Assembly (NCBI GenBank): GCA_023614405.1
Contig: CM042687.1
Coordinates: 69,794,992 to 69,858,991 of the forward strand
DNA: 64,000 nucleotides
Direction: 5' to 3'
Source of the DNA: Avena insularis
Lineage: Eukaryota > Streptophyta > Magnoliopsida > Poales > Poaceae
The notes below the pieces were generated by a model. The model searched no databases and had not been told where the DNA came from. It was given only the letters and a program-made list of their open reading frames with translations. Every line of letters starts with the position of its first letter. Within the stretch, counting starts at the first letter, position 1. Both the position numbers and the translations under genes were made by a program. This document shows positions 24,011-36,312 of this stretch, in pieces.

Positions 24011-26479
24011 TACTATTTTTCTTGCTTAATCAGGCTATCTACTATTTTTGTTGCAGAGAATCTACTACACAATTTCTAGGTTTAGCTATTTTTGCAGAAT
24101 GTTCTTTGACCAACAATCAGTAAGTATTTGAAAATATATGAGAACATGCAAAGAAGAGAGAAATGAGCAACCTTCCATTTCATTTAGTTGCTATGGTAGT
24201 ATTCAAACAAAAGACTTCTAAAATGTCAAACAGTTGCATAAATTTCCCCACCCCTAGGCACTTTTGGTTGTAACACCATTAGTGTCGCTCACTCTTCTTT
24301 ATGGTCTGCCACCTCAATTTGATGGCATATGCAGAACTTCTCCTACCCCAAGGGAATCTCCAATTTATTTGTCATTTCTATGGCCTTATTCACTCGCCCA
24401 TTAGCTATGCCTCCACCTTTCGTCCATGATGTGTGCTCGCTTTACTCCCTATACCATTAGCCAATAAATAAAACAATCAAATACTCCCATGGTTCATGTC
24501 AAATATGAATTGTTTCAAATTTGGCACAACTCCTAGGGTAAAACAAAATCAATGCCTCATGTGGTTCTATTTTGGACAGTTCTTCTTCATGGGGCCTTTA
24601 CAAACAAGTTCAACCTCAAAAATATGTATTAAACATGTATTGTGGAACATCTATACATCCATTGCCCGTATGCACTTAATGGTTCAGAAAACTCATAGCA
24701 TTATTGTGTTTTAACTTGACTTCTACTTCTCTCCTGCGGGTGCCTCTCTGCCAAAACTAAATAGAGTAAATTAACATAAAATCTAGCAAGAAAGGTATAA
24801 TCAGATCTGCACTGGAAGGAGCATGTACTATCATGTATGGCATTTGACTGAGCTAGTTCGCTAAGGTTTTAGCAAGAAAAGAAGACGTAAAAAGTAGAGA
24901 ATCGATCAAACAATTCTAATACATGCTCCTTCATTGTACCTACCAACGCAGTCACATGGAAATATACAAAAGTCAAGGTCAGATGCACCTCAAACAAATC
25001 AAAAGAAAACACATCATAATTCAGCTTATTGTACCTACCAACCAACCGCAGTTTTTCTCCTTGGCAGGGGAGAACTGATTCTTTCACATCTATGATGTTG
25101 CCTCTATATGCAACATCTCCTTGGCAGGCTCACTGCTTTTATCTTGGTGCTTCCAGATTTCTACTTCCTCATACTATCATTTATATTAAACTCCATTCTC
25201 ATCCTTCCCTTTGTTCCACTGAGACCCTCTTTTTCTGAAAGCAAGACAATTCACATGGAAAAACTTTGGCTTTAGAAAAATTACAGCACAAGCATAACAA
25301 CAGATGTTAGTAGCTTTCGCCAAATTTCAGAAGCGACTTTGGTTCAGGGGAAATTCTAGCTTTGTCACCAATCCAAAAACTCTGAACAAATTGGATAGAC
25401 CGTGTAAACCAGATGTTACGGGGTCATCATTTAGTCTTGAAATTGCTTCAAAATGAAGATGCCCCTCCTATCTTATACAATATATGCCAGTTGCAGCAAC
25501 TACAAATAATCAGATTTTAGTCTGCAAGTGTCCTTATACGTACATGACAATGTTTATAAAATTTCTTGGAGGAGAAAAAATATAACGCTTTGAGAAGATG
25601 ATAATAATTAGATCTAATAATTACTTTAAGAGTATACAAACTCTGTAATTTTGTCGAGCACCTGATGTGTGTGCATTGACCATCAGCAGTGAATCAAAGT
25701 GTGCAATCCAGGTGGTCAATCACAAGCCAAACTCTGCCTGAAGTCACTTCTGTTTGGCATCATTCTTGCAAGTCGCTATCTCTACCATTTCGCCGTAGCA
25801 TCGCTTCATCCTTTCCCGCATATGTCTAGTCACCCCATAGGCTCTGCTTCACCGTCCTTGTCCTCCATGCCAAAGAAATTGCCACCATATGTTCTGAACT
25901 GTGCGCGGTGGTTGTCTACCATGGCAAATGTGAAGCCATTCCATAGCTTCTAGCAATTGGAGTTTTTGCTAACCTATCACTCAACCTGCCGTTTTTTCTA
26001 GCAATTGGAGCATAACCAAACCTCATTGATGTCATCTGGCTGATAAACAATTGTCAGCCTTGGACATAAAAAGGTAACTTGTATGCCAATAAAAAATCAC
26101 TGCTGAAATCTGGGTCAAATTCTGTAAAATGGAAGGTTGGTATGACACAATTCAAGATAGCGCTCTATATATACTGGATAGGTCATTTGTCATGTGAAAG
26201 AGCTAACAAGTACCAAGTGAAAAATTCAACTCTAGTAGTGCAAGGCCGCGAGGCCCACGATTATGCTATAGAACTAAAAGTTGTGCTCTAAATTTTTCCA
26301 AGAAATAATCATAGCAGGAAGAGAATTTGATATTCAGATAGATAGATTTAATTTACATGTAAAGTGAATCAGCGCACATGTGCAGGCTCACTAACCTTGT
26401 TTGATGTTTCAGTGGCTAAAATATAGGAAATCGGTAAGAACGGGACGAGGCATGCTATACATGCGCGCATGTGCCAGTT

Positions 26480-27130
26480 TACTTCCTCCTGCAATTCTCC
26501 AGCTGTTGTTTGAGTTGCAGATCAGGAATCGCTATAAAGAACACTATGCATGGCATTTTAGAGGAACAACATTGGTCGTGGAGTTGTATCCTTGAATGCG
26601 TCCAACACATAAATATGAAAAAATCACGCACTCCCATCTTCCATAGAGTAATAAAAAATATCACAAACTGACAGGTTTGTGGAGACGATTCAGGAAAGTA
26701 AGGGAGGCAGGTGAGGGCGATGGTAACTGACCGATGCGGTGGAGGCCGAGGAGGAAGGCGACGGGCAGGAGGATGTGCATAGCACCAGCGCCTGCACGAG
26801 CATCCTCCCTGTGGCACCCGCACGCCGCCGCTACTGTCACTGGATTCAAGCTCCCCGGGCTTGTTCTCGTGGCGCCATCCGTGAAGGCGCTGCCGCCCGC
26901 TACCGGCGAGAGGCAGCTCTTGAAGAAGACGGGGCTCCAGGGTGTCGGCGGCGGCGGGGGTAACGGTGGGAGGAAGTAGGTTCATGAGGGGTCGTCCATG
27001 AGGGTGGAGGCGAGTCCGGACATCCTTGGCGTGTGTGAGCGGTGATGCTCATGCGGTGGAGGGCGGCGGGGGCGGGAGGCAGGGGAAAAGGGGACGGGCG
27101 GCGGCGCTGCGCTCAGCCTAGGTTTTGTGG
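26480..27130 (-). other. GC-rich leader of Helitron A, possible captured first exon
   Basis: Close to the Helitron 5' end the minus strand becomes GC-rich from ~27120 down to ~26700. It carries a 168-codon frame (26985 to 26479) with a Pro/Ala-rich start, which looks like a plant first exon. A GTCAGT donor-like site follows CGCATCG at ~26735. I recognise no domain. The later part of the frame is AT-rich and may be intron. Confidence 0.35.
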
Positions 27131-27305
27131 AACAATTCCCTTTTGTTTGGCTACAGACCGTTCAGAAGATGCGTGATGTACAGCCCAATTGTGGCCCACT
27201 TCGGCCGTTCGGTAGAGATCGCGGGAGGGGCGACAAAGCGACGAAGACGAGCGACGTATCGGAGGAGACGGAACACAAAGTTCTTTTTAGGTAGTAGAGA
27301 TAGGA

Positions 27306-28573
27306 TACATAAACACAGGACCAAGAGCAGACACCCGGTTTCTACGGATGCTGCATGTGGAGCGATTTTACTTGGACCAATTTTGAGGTCTTGTTTGGTC
27401 TCCATATCCTCGTTTTCCCCGGTCCAGCTTTTGGTTACTCGCTGCACGCAGTAGATAATAAATATTATCTCTCTAATTTAACATATTTAATCTTAATCCT
27501 CTCTAAACTATCTAGCCATGCCTCCATTCGAGATAAGTTATATATGAAAAAGTTGGCACTCGATGTTATGAATCCATTGCGGTGAACAATTTGTAACTTG
27601 GTTAAGTGTTTAAAACGCTACATCATTCTTCCTTTTAGAGATTTTGTGAATAATTTTTTTTAAATTCGTCACATACAGTTTATCATTTGAAATTTCCCTT
27701 GGATGGAAGATTCAGTTCATCATTTCACACAACTTTGGATTTGTAAGGTTTCTGTTTTTGACATTGCTATACGAGTACATCTAAGTATACGTAAGTATAA
27801 TATGATAGTTTAGATTACGTAGTTATGAATACCAAAACGAAAAACTCATAACACGAAAGTTGTGTGATTCGGTGAGGCGAAGCTACACCACAAAGGAAAT
27901 TTTAAACGGTCAACCGTGTATAAAAATTTGGCAAAATTCGCTCACAGAAAGTATAAACATGAACACGAAATAGAACCATAAAATCTCAACAAAACTAGGA
28001 ACCGATCGTTATGATGGATTCACAACGTCGATTCGTATCTTTTTATGTACAACTTATCTTAAATCGATGCATAGTTTTATAGATAAAAGTGGATTAAATT
28101 AACCATGTTTAGAGAGGAAAGTTCACGTATCTGTGTTGCATGCGGGGAGAAGAACATGTTCCCGTGGAAACACCCAAAATAGACGTTTCCAGCGGGCCAA
28201 ATTTAGCCTGATTTAAGAACCATGGGATGCAGCAATTTCATATATCCCAGCTCTCCATACTGGCTTATTTATTGCCGCACCGTGCGAGAAACAGACATTG
28301 ACCCAACCAAACACGCTCTCTAGAAGAACCAAGTCCAAACATGAAAGTAGAGACGATTGTCCGGCACAATCAGCATGACGTTGGTGTCGCAGGAGACGAT
28401 TTTGAAGTCAATCGGGAGGCACCTAGATCGGACGTGGGAAACGCGGCTGGCAACCAGATCGGAAGTACGTCACGCAGGCTGAAAGGAACCATGCCAGGGG
28501 ACAATCTACAACTTAAGAGGAGCAAGACCACCGGAGAGAAAAATACGGGGAGAGCGAGATATCCCACCACCGG
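27306..28573. other. AT-rich intergenic stretch (copy 2)
   Basis: Counterpart of 8767-10041 and nearly identical. The 80-codon frame is at 28341-28583 with the same translation. No gene or element ends seen. Confidence 0.5.
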
Positions 28574-30578
28574 CATCAGATGACTACGGTTGAGGTGTCA
28601 CTTTAGTTAGTTATATATCATGACAACAGTAGCATAATCATAATCTGCCAACTAATAGCGTACATCGTATTGGCCTTTGATGGGCGAAAATCGCTATAGT
28701 AATATATGAAAGGAACCATGCCAGGGGACAATCTACAAGTATAGCGTACATCGTATAGCGTACATCGTATTGGCCTTTGATGGGCGAAAATCGCTATAGT
28801 AATATATGAAAGCGAAATATTGTTTCGTCGTTATACTATAGGTTTAATGGGAGTTATTTTGTTGACCAGATTATAGTTTGAAGATTTGCCTTGTGCACGC
28901 AGAAGGTACGTTCAAGAATGATGAATAGTCCATCCGGCCTGTGCATATGCATCGGGGGCCTTAAGTTAGATTAGATAGGTTTTAAACTCGGCTAATGCAT
29001 GGGCAGCAGCTAGATACGAGACAAACCGAAATCTTGCCTTGCATACAGTAGTCACATCGATCAAAGACTTGGTTCTTTCTCTCTTGCAAATATCGATCAA
29101 CCGAAAATCTTCTGTATTGTACAGTTGCGACCTGTACTGTGATAGTTGTTTATCTACAAAATGGAGTTGCGAGAAATTTTGACAAAATATGCTTGCAGAT
29201 ACACCAAACGGTTAGCATCGTGTCGGGAATCACCCACAACATCTATTATATGAAAATAGGAAAACACACCGAGCACGCGGAAAGCCTTTCCCAAAGCGCT
29301 CGTATCGGGCACTTTATCTTTACTTAAATATATAGTCCGTGGTTTGTGATATGTTTGGTACATCAATGTTTTGCTCAGTTTTGCGCTTCCAATAATACCG
29401 TATTACACACAAATGCCACCGAACCGTTACATACATGAATAACCAAGCAGCGACGCTCCATTCGTAAGCATCTTAGTCATGTTGAAACTACCAGCGGTAA
29501 GATTCCCACGCCCGAGTAGCGGTCGGGGTGATCTAGGAAGTCGAAGGTGACAGGCACGGTCGACCATTTCATGGGGCGATGTGCCTCCACTCCCTATTGC
29601 ACTGCGCACACCTCTTTGGTTAACTGTTTGGCGGCACTATGGGATGGAAATGCCGAAGCCCCCTTTGGATGCACAACACGTCACGTGTGGGGCTTGGAGA
29701 GGATACCATGCACGAGGGCACCTTTCCTCCTTCTGCCAATCCTTGTGGGCTTAGCCTTGGGGATGAGCCAGGGAGCCACGGCCGGTGAAGTGAGGCCATG
29801 TCAATTGGTAGTACTGAAGGGCGTACCATATGAGGTCGACCAGCCGGACAAGCGAGGAACCCAAGCCCGGGTCGCTTCCGATAGACTCCGGGGAGGGGGG
29901 AGGGGACCATCGTCGCTAGGTTGGCGTTGCTCCACACGGCAAAAAAAAGCATCATCCCATTGTTATCGGGATATATAGTAGGGTCGGCTTCAACTAGAGT
30001 CCAACTTGAATAATTGGTCTAGGGTTTTTTGTTGAGCACCTAATAAGGTCTTAGGTCGGTCGTGTACATCTCTAGGATCATAATAAATTAATCCATCATC
30101 TAGTTACCCGACCATACACTAGTAGGAAAATCCATAATAGTGGCTTTCGGGTAATGAGGTTCATGGTGTTCAATTGGCGAGCCACTAACCTCACTCCACT
30201 GGTAAGTCCTAGTGGTAGCGTGTGGCCTGGAAGCCACCGATAAAATAGGTACTGGTAGCGCGTAGTGGGGACACCACCAATACCATGTAAATTTTTGGCG
30301 TTCAGACGTATGCAATCGCCACAAAGTGTTTTCTAAAAGAAAAAAAATATGGCTTTACAATTGAATTTATCAGGAATTAACAACAATCATATATCATGAA
30401 CCAACAATTATATGTGATGAATTGCATATTCCCAAAAAATAATAGTAAACGTAAATAATATAGGATATTATTTAAATTTGATTAGATAGTACCACATGAT
30501 TGTAGTTCAACCAGATAGCATCTCATGTTGTCTAACTACTCTATGTTAATCTACTACACCATAATTTAGTAATTAGGG
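28574..30578. repeat. Block X spanning the copy 2/copy 3 join
   Basis: Counterpart of 10042-11941, longer because of the 100-bp insertion at 28713-28812. Confidence 0.75.
28713..28812. repeat. 100-bp filler insertion with templated segments
   Basis: Absent from copy 1. It consists of a 26-base piece copied from ~28488-28513 (GAACCATGCCAGGGG...), a short stutter of TATAGCGTACATCG, and a second copy of the preceding local sequence ending ATATGAAAG. The first join has TGAAAG microhomology. Confidence 0.85.
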
Positions 30579-31373
30579 TGTCATGTTGGTAGCACGGCAG
30601 ATGCCATGGATAGGCTAAAGTATGAGGCCAATGGATGCTAGTGAGATCTGGGAGGGAAGATATAGTGATTTCTACACATAGCTAGCTAGAATACAGATCT
30701 TTATTTCTCCTCAATCAAGCTACAAGTGCTCCTTGAGTTGTATCAAAGAGAGGATGAAGAAGATTACAACATGAGCCCTCTAGTGTCAAATGAGTCGATT
30801 CCTTCTCCAGGAAGCCGTGCCCCTCCTTATAAAGGGGTCCTTGGTTCCTTCTAGGGCTGACCTGGATAAGCATATTCTTGGAATATGCTTGTCCCAAAGC
30901 GGTAACTCGGCGGACCTCTTTCCGTATCCCCCTTGTATTGACGGCAAAGACCTAGAACCCCCACATGTGAGCCTCGGGCTTATGCACTGTCACCTCCGTG
31001 ACGCCTGTCTGCCCCTTGTCTCTAGCGCTTGGCTCTGTGCAGATTTCTCCTAGTTAATAGCTAGGGTTTGACTTTGGGATCCATCTCCTTCTTCTGCAAG
31101 CTTCCCGTTATTCGGCCTCACCTCGTGTAACTCGGCTCGATCTTTACCTGCGTACGACCTTTACCGCGTTGAAGTAGGCCGCGGGGGGCCTAAACTGAAC
31201 CCCCGGTGGCAACAGCGGAGGAACCGACGCCGGCTGGTACACGTTCGGCATGGAAGCAACATGCACCGAACTGTGCCCAGGCAGCACATATGGTTTGATG
31301 GCCAGTAAACACATCCAGTCAAATTAATTGTGTGGTACACTTTCTCTCGTTAAAGGAAATGAGCATCAGATGA
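30579..31373 (-). repeat. LTR-like spacer (copy 3)
   Basis: Counterpart of 681-1482. TG...CA limits would be 30579-31214. The inverted repeat at 30864-30894 has one mismatch (GGATAAG instead of GGACAAG). Confidence 0.4.
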
Positions 31374-33109
31374 CTATGGTTGAGGTGTCACTTTAATTAG
31401 TTATATATCACGACAACAGTAGCATAATCATAATTTGCCAACTAATATTGTACATCATATTGGCCTCTGATGGGAGAAAATCGCATCGAAGATGGTTAGT
31501 ATGCTGTAGTAATATATGAAAGCGAAATACTGTTTGGAAATTATACTATAGCTTTGATGGGAGTTATTTTGTTGACCAGATTATAACAGGAGTTATTTTC
31601 AAGAGCCAAACCGGCCTGTGCATATGCATCGGGAGCCTTAAGTTAGATAGATTTTAAACTCGGCTAATGCATGCGCAGCACTTAGATACGAGACAAACCG
31701 AAATCTTGCCTTGCATACAGTAGCCACATCGATCAAAGACTTGGCTCTTCCACTCTTGCAAATATCGATCAACCAAAAATCGCCAACAACATCTATCATA
31801 TGAACATAGGCAAACACACGAGCACGCGGAAAGCCTTTTCCCAGGTGCTTGTATCAGACAATTTATATTTACTTAAATATATAGTCAGTGGTTTGTGATA
31901 TGTTTGGTCCATCACTGTTTTGCTCAGTTTTGCGCTTCTAATAATACCGTATTACGTACAACTGCCACCAAACGGTTACATACATGAATAACCAAGCGAC
32001 GGCGCTCCATCGGTAAGCATCTTAGTAACATTGAAACTACCGGTGGTAGCATTCCCACGCTCGAGTAGCGGTCAAGGTGAGCTAGGACGTCGAAGGTGAC
32101 ATTCACGGTCGACCATTTCATGGGGTGATGTGCATCCACTCTCTGTCGCACAACGCACACATCTTTGGTTAATAGTTTGGCGACGCTATGGGGTGGGAAT
32201 GCCAAGGCACCCCTTGGATGCACAACACGTCACTTACAGGGATTGGAGAGGATACCACGCACGAGGGCACCTTTCCTCCTACTGCCAATCCTAGTGGGCT
32301 TAGCCTTGGGGCTGAGCTAGGGAGCCGCGGCCAGTGAAGTGAGGCCATGTCGATTGGTAATACTGAAGGGCGTACCCTATGAGGTCCACCTGCCGGACAA
32401 GCGAGGAACCCAAGCCCGGGTCGCTTCTGATAGACTCCGGGGGGAACCATCGTCGGCAGGTTGGCATTGCTCCACACGGCAAAAAAAGCAGCATCCCATT
32501 GTTACCGGGATATATAGTAGGGTTGGCTTCAACTAGAGTCCACCTTGAATAATTAGTCTAGGGTTTTTTGTTGAGCACCTAATAAGGGCTTAGGACGGTC
32601 GTGTACATCTCTAGGATTATAATGAATGAATCCATCATCTAGTTAGCCGACCCTACACTAGTAGGAAAACCAATAGTAGTGGCGTTGGGGTAACGAGGTT
32701 CATTGTGTTCAAGTGGCAAGCCAGTAACCTCACTCCACTCGTAAGTCCTAGTGGTAGCGTGTGGCCTGGAAGCCACTTGTAAAATAGGTACTGGTTGTGT
32801 TTAGTGGGGTCGCCACCAGTACCATCTAAATTTTTAGCCTTCAGGCATATGCAAACGCCACAAAGTGTTTTTCAAAAGTAATTTTTTCGGCTTTATAATT
32901 GAATTTATTAGGAATTCACAGCAATCATAAATCTAATAGTAAACGTGATAAACTGCATATTCACAAAAACTAATAGTAAACGTAAATAATATAGGGTATT
33001 GTTGAAATTCGATTAAATAGTACCACATGATTGTAATTCAACTAGATAGCATCTCAAGTGGTCTAACTACTCTAAGTTAATCCACTACTACAGAATTTAG
33101 TAATGAGGG
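31374..33109. repeat. Block X' (copy 3)
   Basis: Counterpart of 1483-3228. It retains the 36 bp lost in copy 2. No gene recognised. Confidence 0.75.
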
Positions 33110-33341
33110 ACCCAATCATTGTAAAACACTACTACTCTTTCATCAGTGGCGGCACAAAGACACATCAAAAGCGTCCCACCAGCATGAAACTCTCTGAGGG
33201 AAGTTTTTTCGATTCCAGGTGAAAAAATGGGCAACGTGCGTCAGTCTGTCAGAAAGCCTTGCAGATCTATACACTATTATCGTATGTGAGAGTCTTTTTG
33301 TTCGATAACGGGACTCACGGTAAGAGTCGCAATATCTATAT

Positions 33342-33486
33342 TTCCTTCGGTTTAAAAGATAAAATGTTTTTGAAGAGAGTGTATCTAGATCTTTTTTAGT
33401 GTATAGGTTCGAAACAAACATTAGTGAACCTACTCACCACAAAATAGTCTTGAACATCTTATATTAATATTATAAAACGGAGGGAG
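33342..33486. mobile_element. Stowaway-like MITE (copy 3)
   Basis: Counterpart of 3461-3605, same TA flanks and ends. Confidence 0.6.
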
Positions 33487-33896
33487 TATGCGAGGAATTT
33501 CTATAAAAATATGCTAGTGGATACACTAAATATTGGCGTCGAATTGGGAATCACCCACAATATCTATCACATGAAAATAGAAAAACGCACGAGCATGTGG
33601 AAATCTTTTTTCCAAGAGCACGTCGCACAGGAGTCGCTGGCCCCATTTTTAGCAACAGTTCCTGCGGTTCAATAAATGTTTTCTACACAGGTTCCTGTCA
33701 CGTGTTCGCACAGGAGTGCCTTTAAATTACCTGTCACTACCATCCATCTTTCTTCTCAAGCGCCAACTACAAAGGCAGGTAGAAGACCCTGTCTCTTTTT
33801 TCTGCATTAACTTCCAGACAGAAGTGTTATTAGGCTCGTGCAATGCAAGATTTTGGGATGTTTTTTTTAACGTGTACCGTCTTCGTATTAAATACA

Positions 33897-34881
33897 CTAA
33901 CACAATACTCGTGGGTTGTCACGGGTCTATAAAAATTAAATAATTATTATCGTAGTAAAGTAAAAATATTCAATCTTCAGTTTATCCAAAGAATCTGAAT
34001 TTTTTTTCCGTGTTACAATGGATTCAAATGAATCAACAAGCACACCAGAATCAGATAAGTGATAGAAAAAAGGAAATTCCATTTCTCCCATCACTGTTTG
34101 GATGATACTTTTTTTTTGAGGGAACTGTTTAGATGATACTTGGAAGTTTGATACGGCGTAATAATTATATAATGCGTAGTAGCATCCATATCTTATTTGA
34201 TGAAGTGGCGTTTCAATATTCTGTTAAGAGTAGTCCCTCAAACTACTCTGTACTTGCTGCTATTTAAATGACCATTTCTATCTACGAAATAATGTTGATT
34301 TGTTTTTTGAGGGGCAAATTCATGTTGATTTTTGTGCTACCGGAGTTCATTTTCTGAAAAGTCAGGTCAACTCCAGTGAGGATATCCGATATTGGCTCCT
34401 TTGTTAAGTTAATAACTTGTAAGAATTTGCATTTTCTGAATTAGTTATAATCTTCACAACTTAGCAGCGGTTATATATTAAATTGATACAAGGTGTAGAA
34501 TACTCAATTTGTGAAGTCTCGGTCTTGTCTATTTTTGTACACAATAGTAAATCAATTTGTTAAGATTTTTCTTAAAATCCGGTTTGCAAATTTCTCTTCA
34601 AGAATAAAAAACACAACAGGCTAGATGTAAAAAAATAAAAACACATTAAAAAAAATTAAAAGAGAATACACAGTGAAGGAGTACTATAGCGTGCCTTATC
34701 CATTACCATACTACCATGCTTTCCCTACTCTCCAGATCCCAATTCCCAAATCCAACTCGCAAGGCTGAGGAAGAAAATCACGATGAACACACTTCCACTC
34801 CATTCTCGTCCTCTGCCATCCATAGTCTAGATCCTCTGCAACTCCACCTCGTGAATCCTCCCAAGTACCGACTACTCTATG
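33897..34881 (-). mobile_element. Helitron B, 3' part only (copy 3)
   Basis: Begins with the same decayed 3' end and hairpin as 4016 and runs to the LTR at 34882. A 58-codon plus-strand frame (34716-34892) is open here but closed by a stop in copies 1 and 2. It crosses into the LTR, so it is probably not a gene. Confidence 0.45.
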
Positions 34882-36207
34882 TGCAGAGATAAAACAAAAC
34901 TTTTTCCTCTAACATGGTGATCCCAAGATCTAGCTGAGGTAGAAGGCCACGAGGTTTACCACTAGACGCGCAGTTGCGGATTACTGATGTAGCGCGTTAG
35001 TTGATGCAGTGCAGTCCTTTGCGATCTGATCGTCCTGGTGCTGATCGTACATCACCTCTGTTGGAATCCACACGTACAAGGAGGAGCACCGGCGGCGAAC
35101 TGCTAGGTTCGATACCACGGCAGGACTGCTCTGGAGCTAGGGTTTCCAACACATGGAATGAGCTAACCGAACAACGATTAACCCTTCTGGGTTACTGTGC
35201 TCCACTATATATAGGGAGTGAACGTGGGCTCCACTCTCGTGGACCATTCACTAAAGCCCATATAACTTAGTCCTAATCCGTCTTGGGTCCAAACCAACCA
35301 GATTTCCGGTTCAGATCCAATACGAACTTGCTCCCGCTCTTAAGTGTGTGACCTCGCAGGCTCATGGCTGCTTGGACACGATTGGAGTCCGACTCTCAAT
35401 CGATCAGTCGGTAGCGGCTCCTAGCAGAACGTGCTGACTCCCAAGTAGCAAAGAGTCATGACGACTTTCCTTTCAAATGCGACTTGTGTCCGAGTCCCTT
35501 TTGCCTCACGATATACCATGTCAGACTATAAGCGAATAATTTTCATCCCTTAAATAGTCTGACTCTCTTCTTGATCCGAGATAAGTGATTCATCCGACTA
35601 ACTCTTAGTCGATCACCTCGGTTAACACTTAACCGAGTCGTGCATGGCCATGCTTTCTAAATCATAACATCCGAGAGGTCCTAGAGAATATTTCTCCAAG
35701 GGGAGGGGCAAAATCCCATCTTGGTTATTCACATCACCCAGATTGATTCTCAGTCGACTAACTCGCCTTTATAATCGCCCGCCACGGATCAGCGTTGATG
35801 TAATCTAAGTCGGTGATCCTCAACTCGGACTATGCAACAACCTCAGGTCTAAGGATTACATTGATTGAGATATACAAATGACTACTTGTTCGTTGTACCT
35901 CAATATGGGTCAATCCGACTCGCTAACCTCTTTAGCCAAATCTGTGTAAGTCGGAATAGCATCACCATGCCCATGACAAGTGGAACCGAGTCATCAAGCC
36001 GACTTTCACATTAGTCTAAGTTGTGTGTCCAGCACAACCTCAATGACCAAGGACATTTAGTACAAACAACATGAATGTATAGTTCCACAACCGAATCACA
36101 TATTCAATGATATACATCAGATGCTCATACAAGGACAACTTAATGTCTTTATTAATACAATGGGAAATATCATCATACATGATTGCCTCTAGGGCATATT
36201 CCCAACA
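34882..36207 (-). repeat. LTR of minus-strand Angela/BARE-type Copia element E1
   Basis: On the minus strand it begins TGTTGGGAATATGCCC and ends ATCTCTGCA, a TG...CA LTR of 1326 bp. The purine tract GCAAGTGGGAGAC lies just upstream (36208-36220), so this is the 3' LTR. A TATATATAG box is at ~35208-35216. Several CCGACT/AGTCGG motifs are scattered through it. The five bases outside are CTATG; the other element end is lost, so no target duplication can be confirmed. Confidence 0.8.
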
Positions 36208-36312
36208 GTCTCCCACTTGCACTAGAGTCAATCTTCCGATATCACATGTCTAGGCATCTAATGCCCATAGCTCTTAGGTGTGCCTCATGCTTTGGCTGTG
36301 GTAACGGATTTG

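Larger units (their letters stand above)
19994..27300 (-). mobile_element. Non-autonomous Helitron A (7307 bp)
   Basis: On the minus strand it starts TCTCTACTACC and ends GCATTTTACTAG, the TC...CTAG ends of grass Helitrons. The insertion lies exactly between A and T with no target duplication. Copy 1 carries the empty site: joining 19993 to 27301 reproduces 8753-8770 with one base different. The 3' hairpin is weak (GTTGC TACGAG GCAAC, 5-bp stem). No Rep/helicase reading frame is present, so it depends on transposase from elsewhere. The interior is AT-rich except for the first ~600 bp on the minus strand, and holds exon-like modules and one MITE. Confidence 0.88.
15213..27305 (-). mobile_element. 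Helitron B (copy 2), interrupted by Helitron A
   Basis: Counterpart of 4016-8766. Its own sequence is 15213-19993 plus the last five bases 27301-27305. Helitron A occupies 19994-27300. Here the 5' end reads TCCTATATACTATT, a better Helitron start than in copy 1. Confidence 0.5.
11263..29898 (+). repeat. Tandem 11.3-kb unit, copy 2, holding Helitron A
   Basis: This copy follows copy 1 directly in the same order. Without the 7307-bp Helitron A it is 11,329 bp, close to copy 1. Private changes include a 36-bp deletion near 13090 between two ATCGATCAA repeats and a 100-bp filler insertion at 28713-28812. In the first third it shares several single-base states with copy 3 against copy 1, which suggests copies 2 and 3 are closer relatives there. 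Confidence 0.92.
29899..34881 (+). repeat. Tandem 11.3-kb unit, copy 3 (partial)
   Basis: It is nearly identical to the first ~5.0 kb of copies 1 and 2. Similarity stops at 34881-34883, where a minus-strand Copia LTR begins. In copies 1 and 2 the Copia remnant starts at the corresponding point. Whether the array once continued past this LTR cannot be told from the window. Confidence 0.9.

Noticed and set aside
19994..27300. Helitron A as an autonomous element
   Set aside because: No frame shows Rep HUH motifs or helicase motifs; the longest frame is 168 codons.
34716..34892. 58-codon plus-strand ORF in copy 3, possible first exon of a host gene
   Set aside because: It is closed by a stop in copies 1 and 2, ends within the E1 LTR and matches nothing I know.
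35001..35270. 89-codon ORF starting just inside the E1 LTR
   Set aside because: It lies wholly within an LTR, antisense to the element, and shows no domain.
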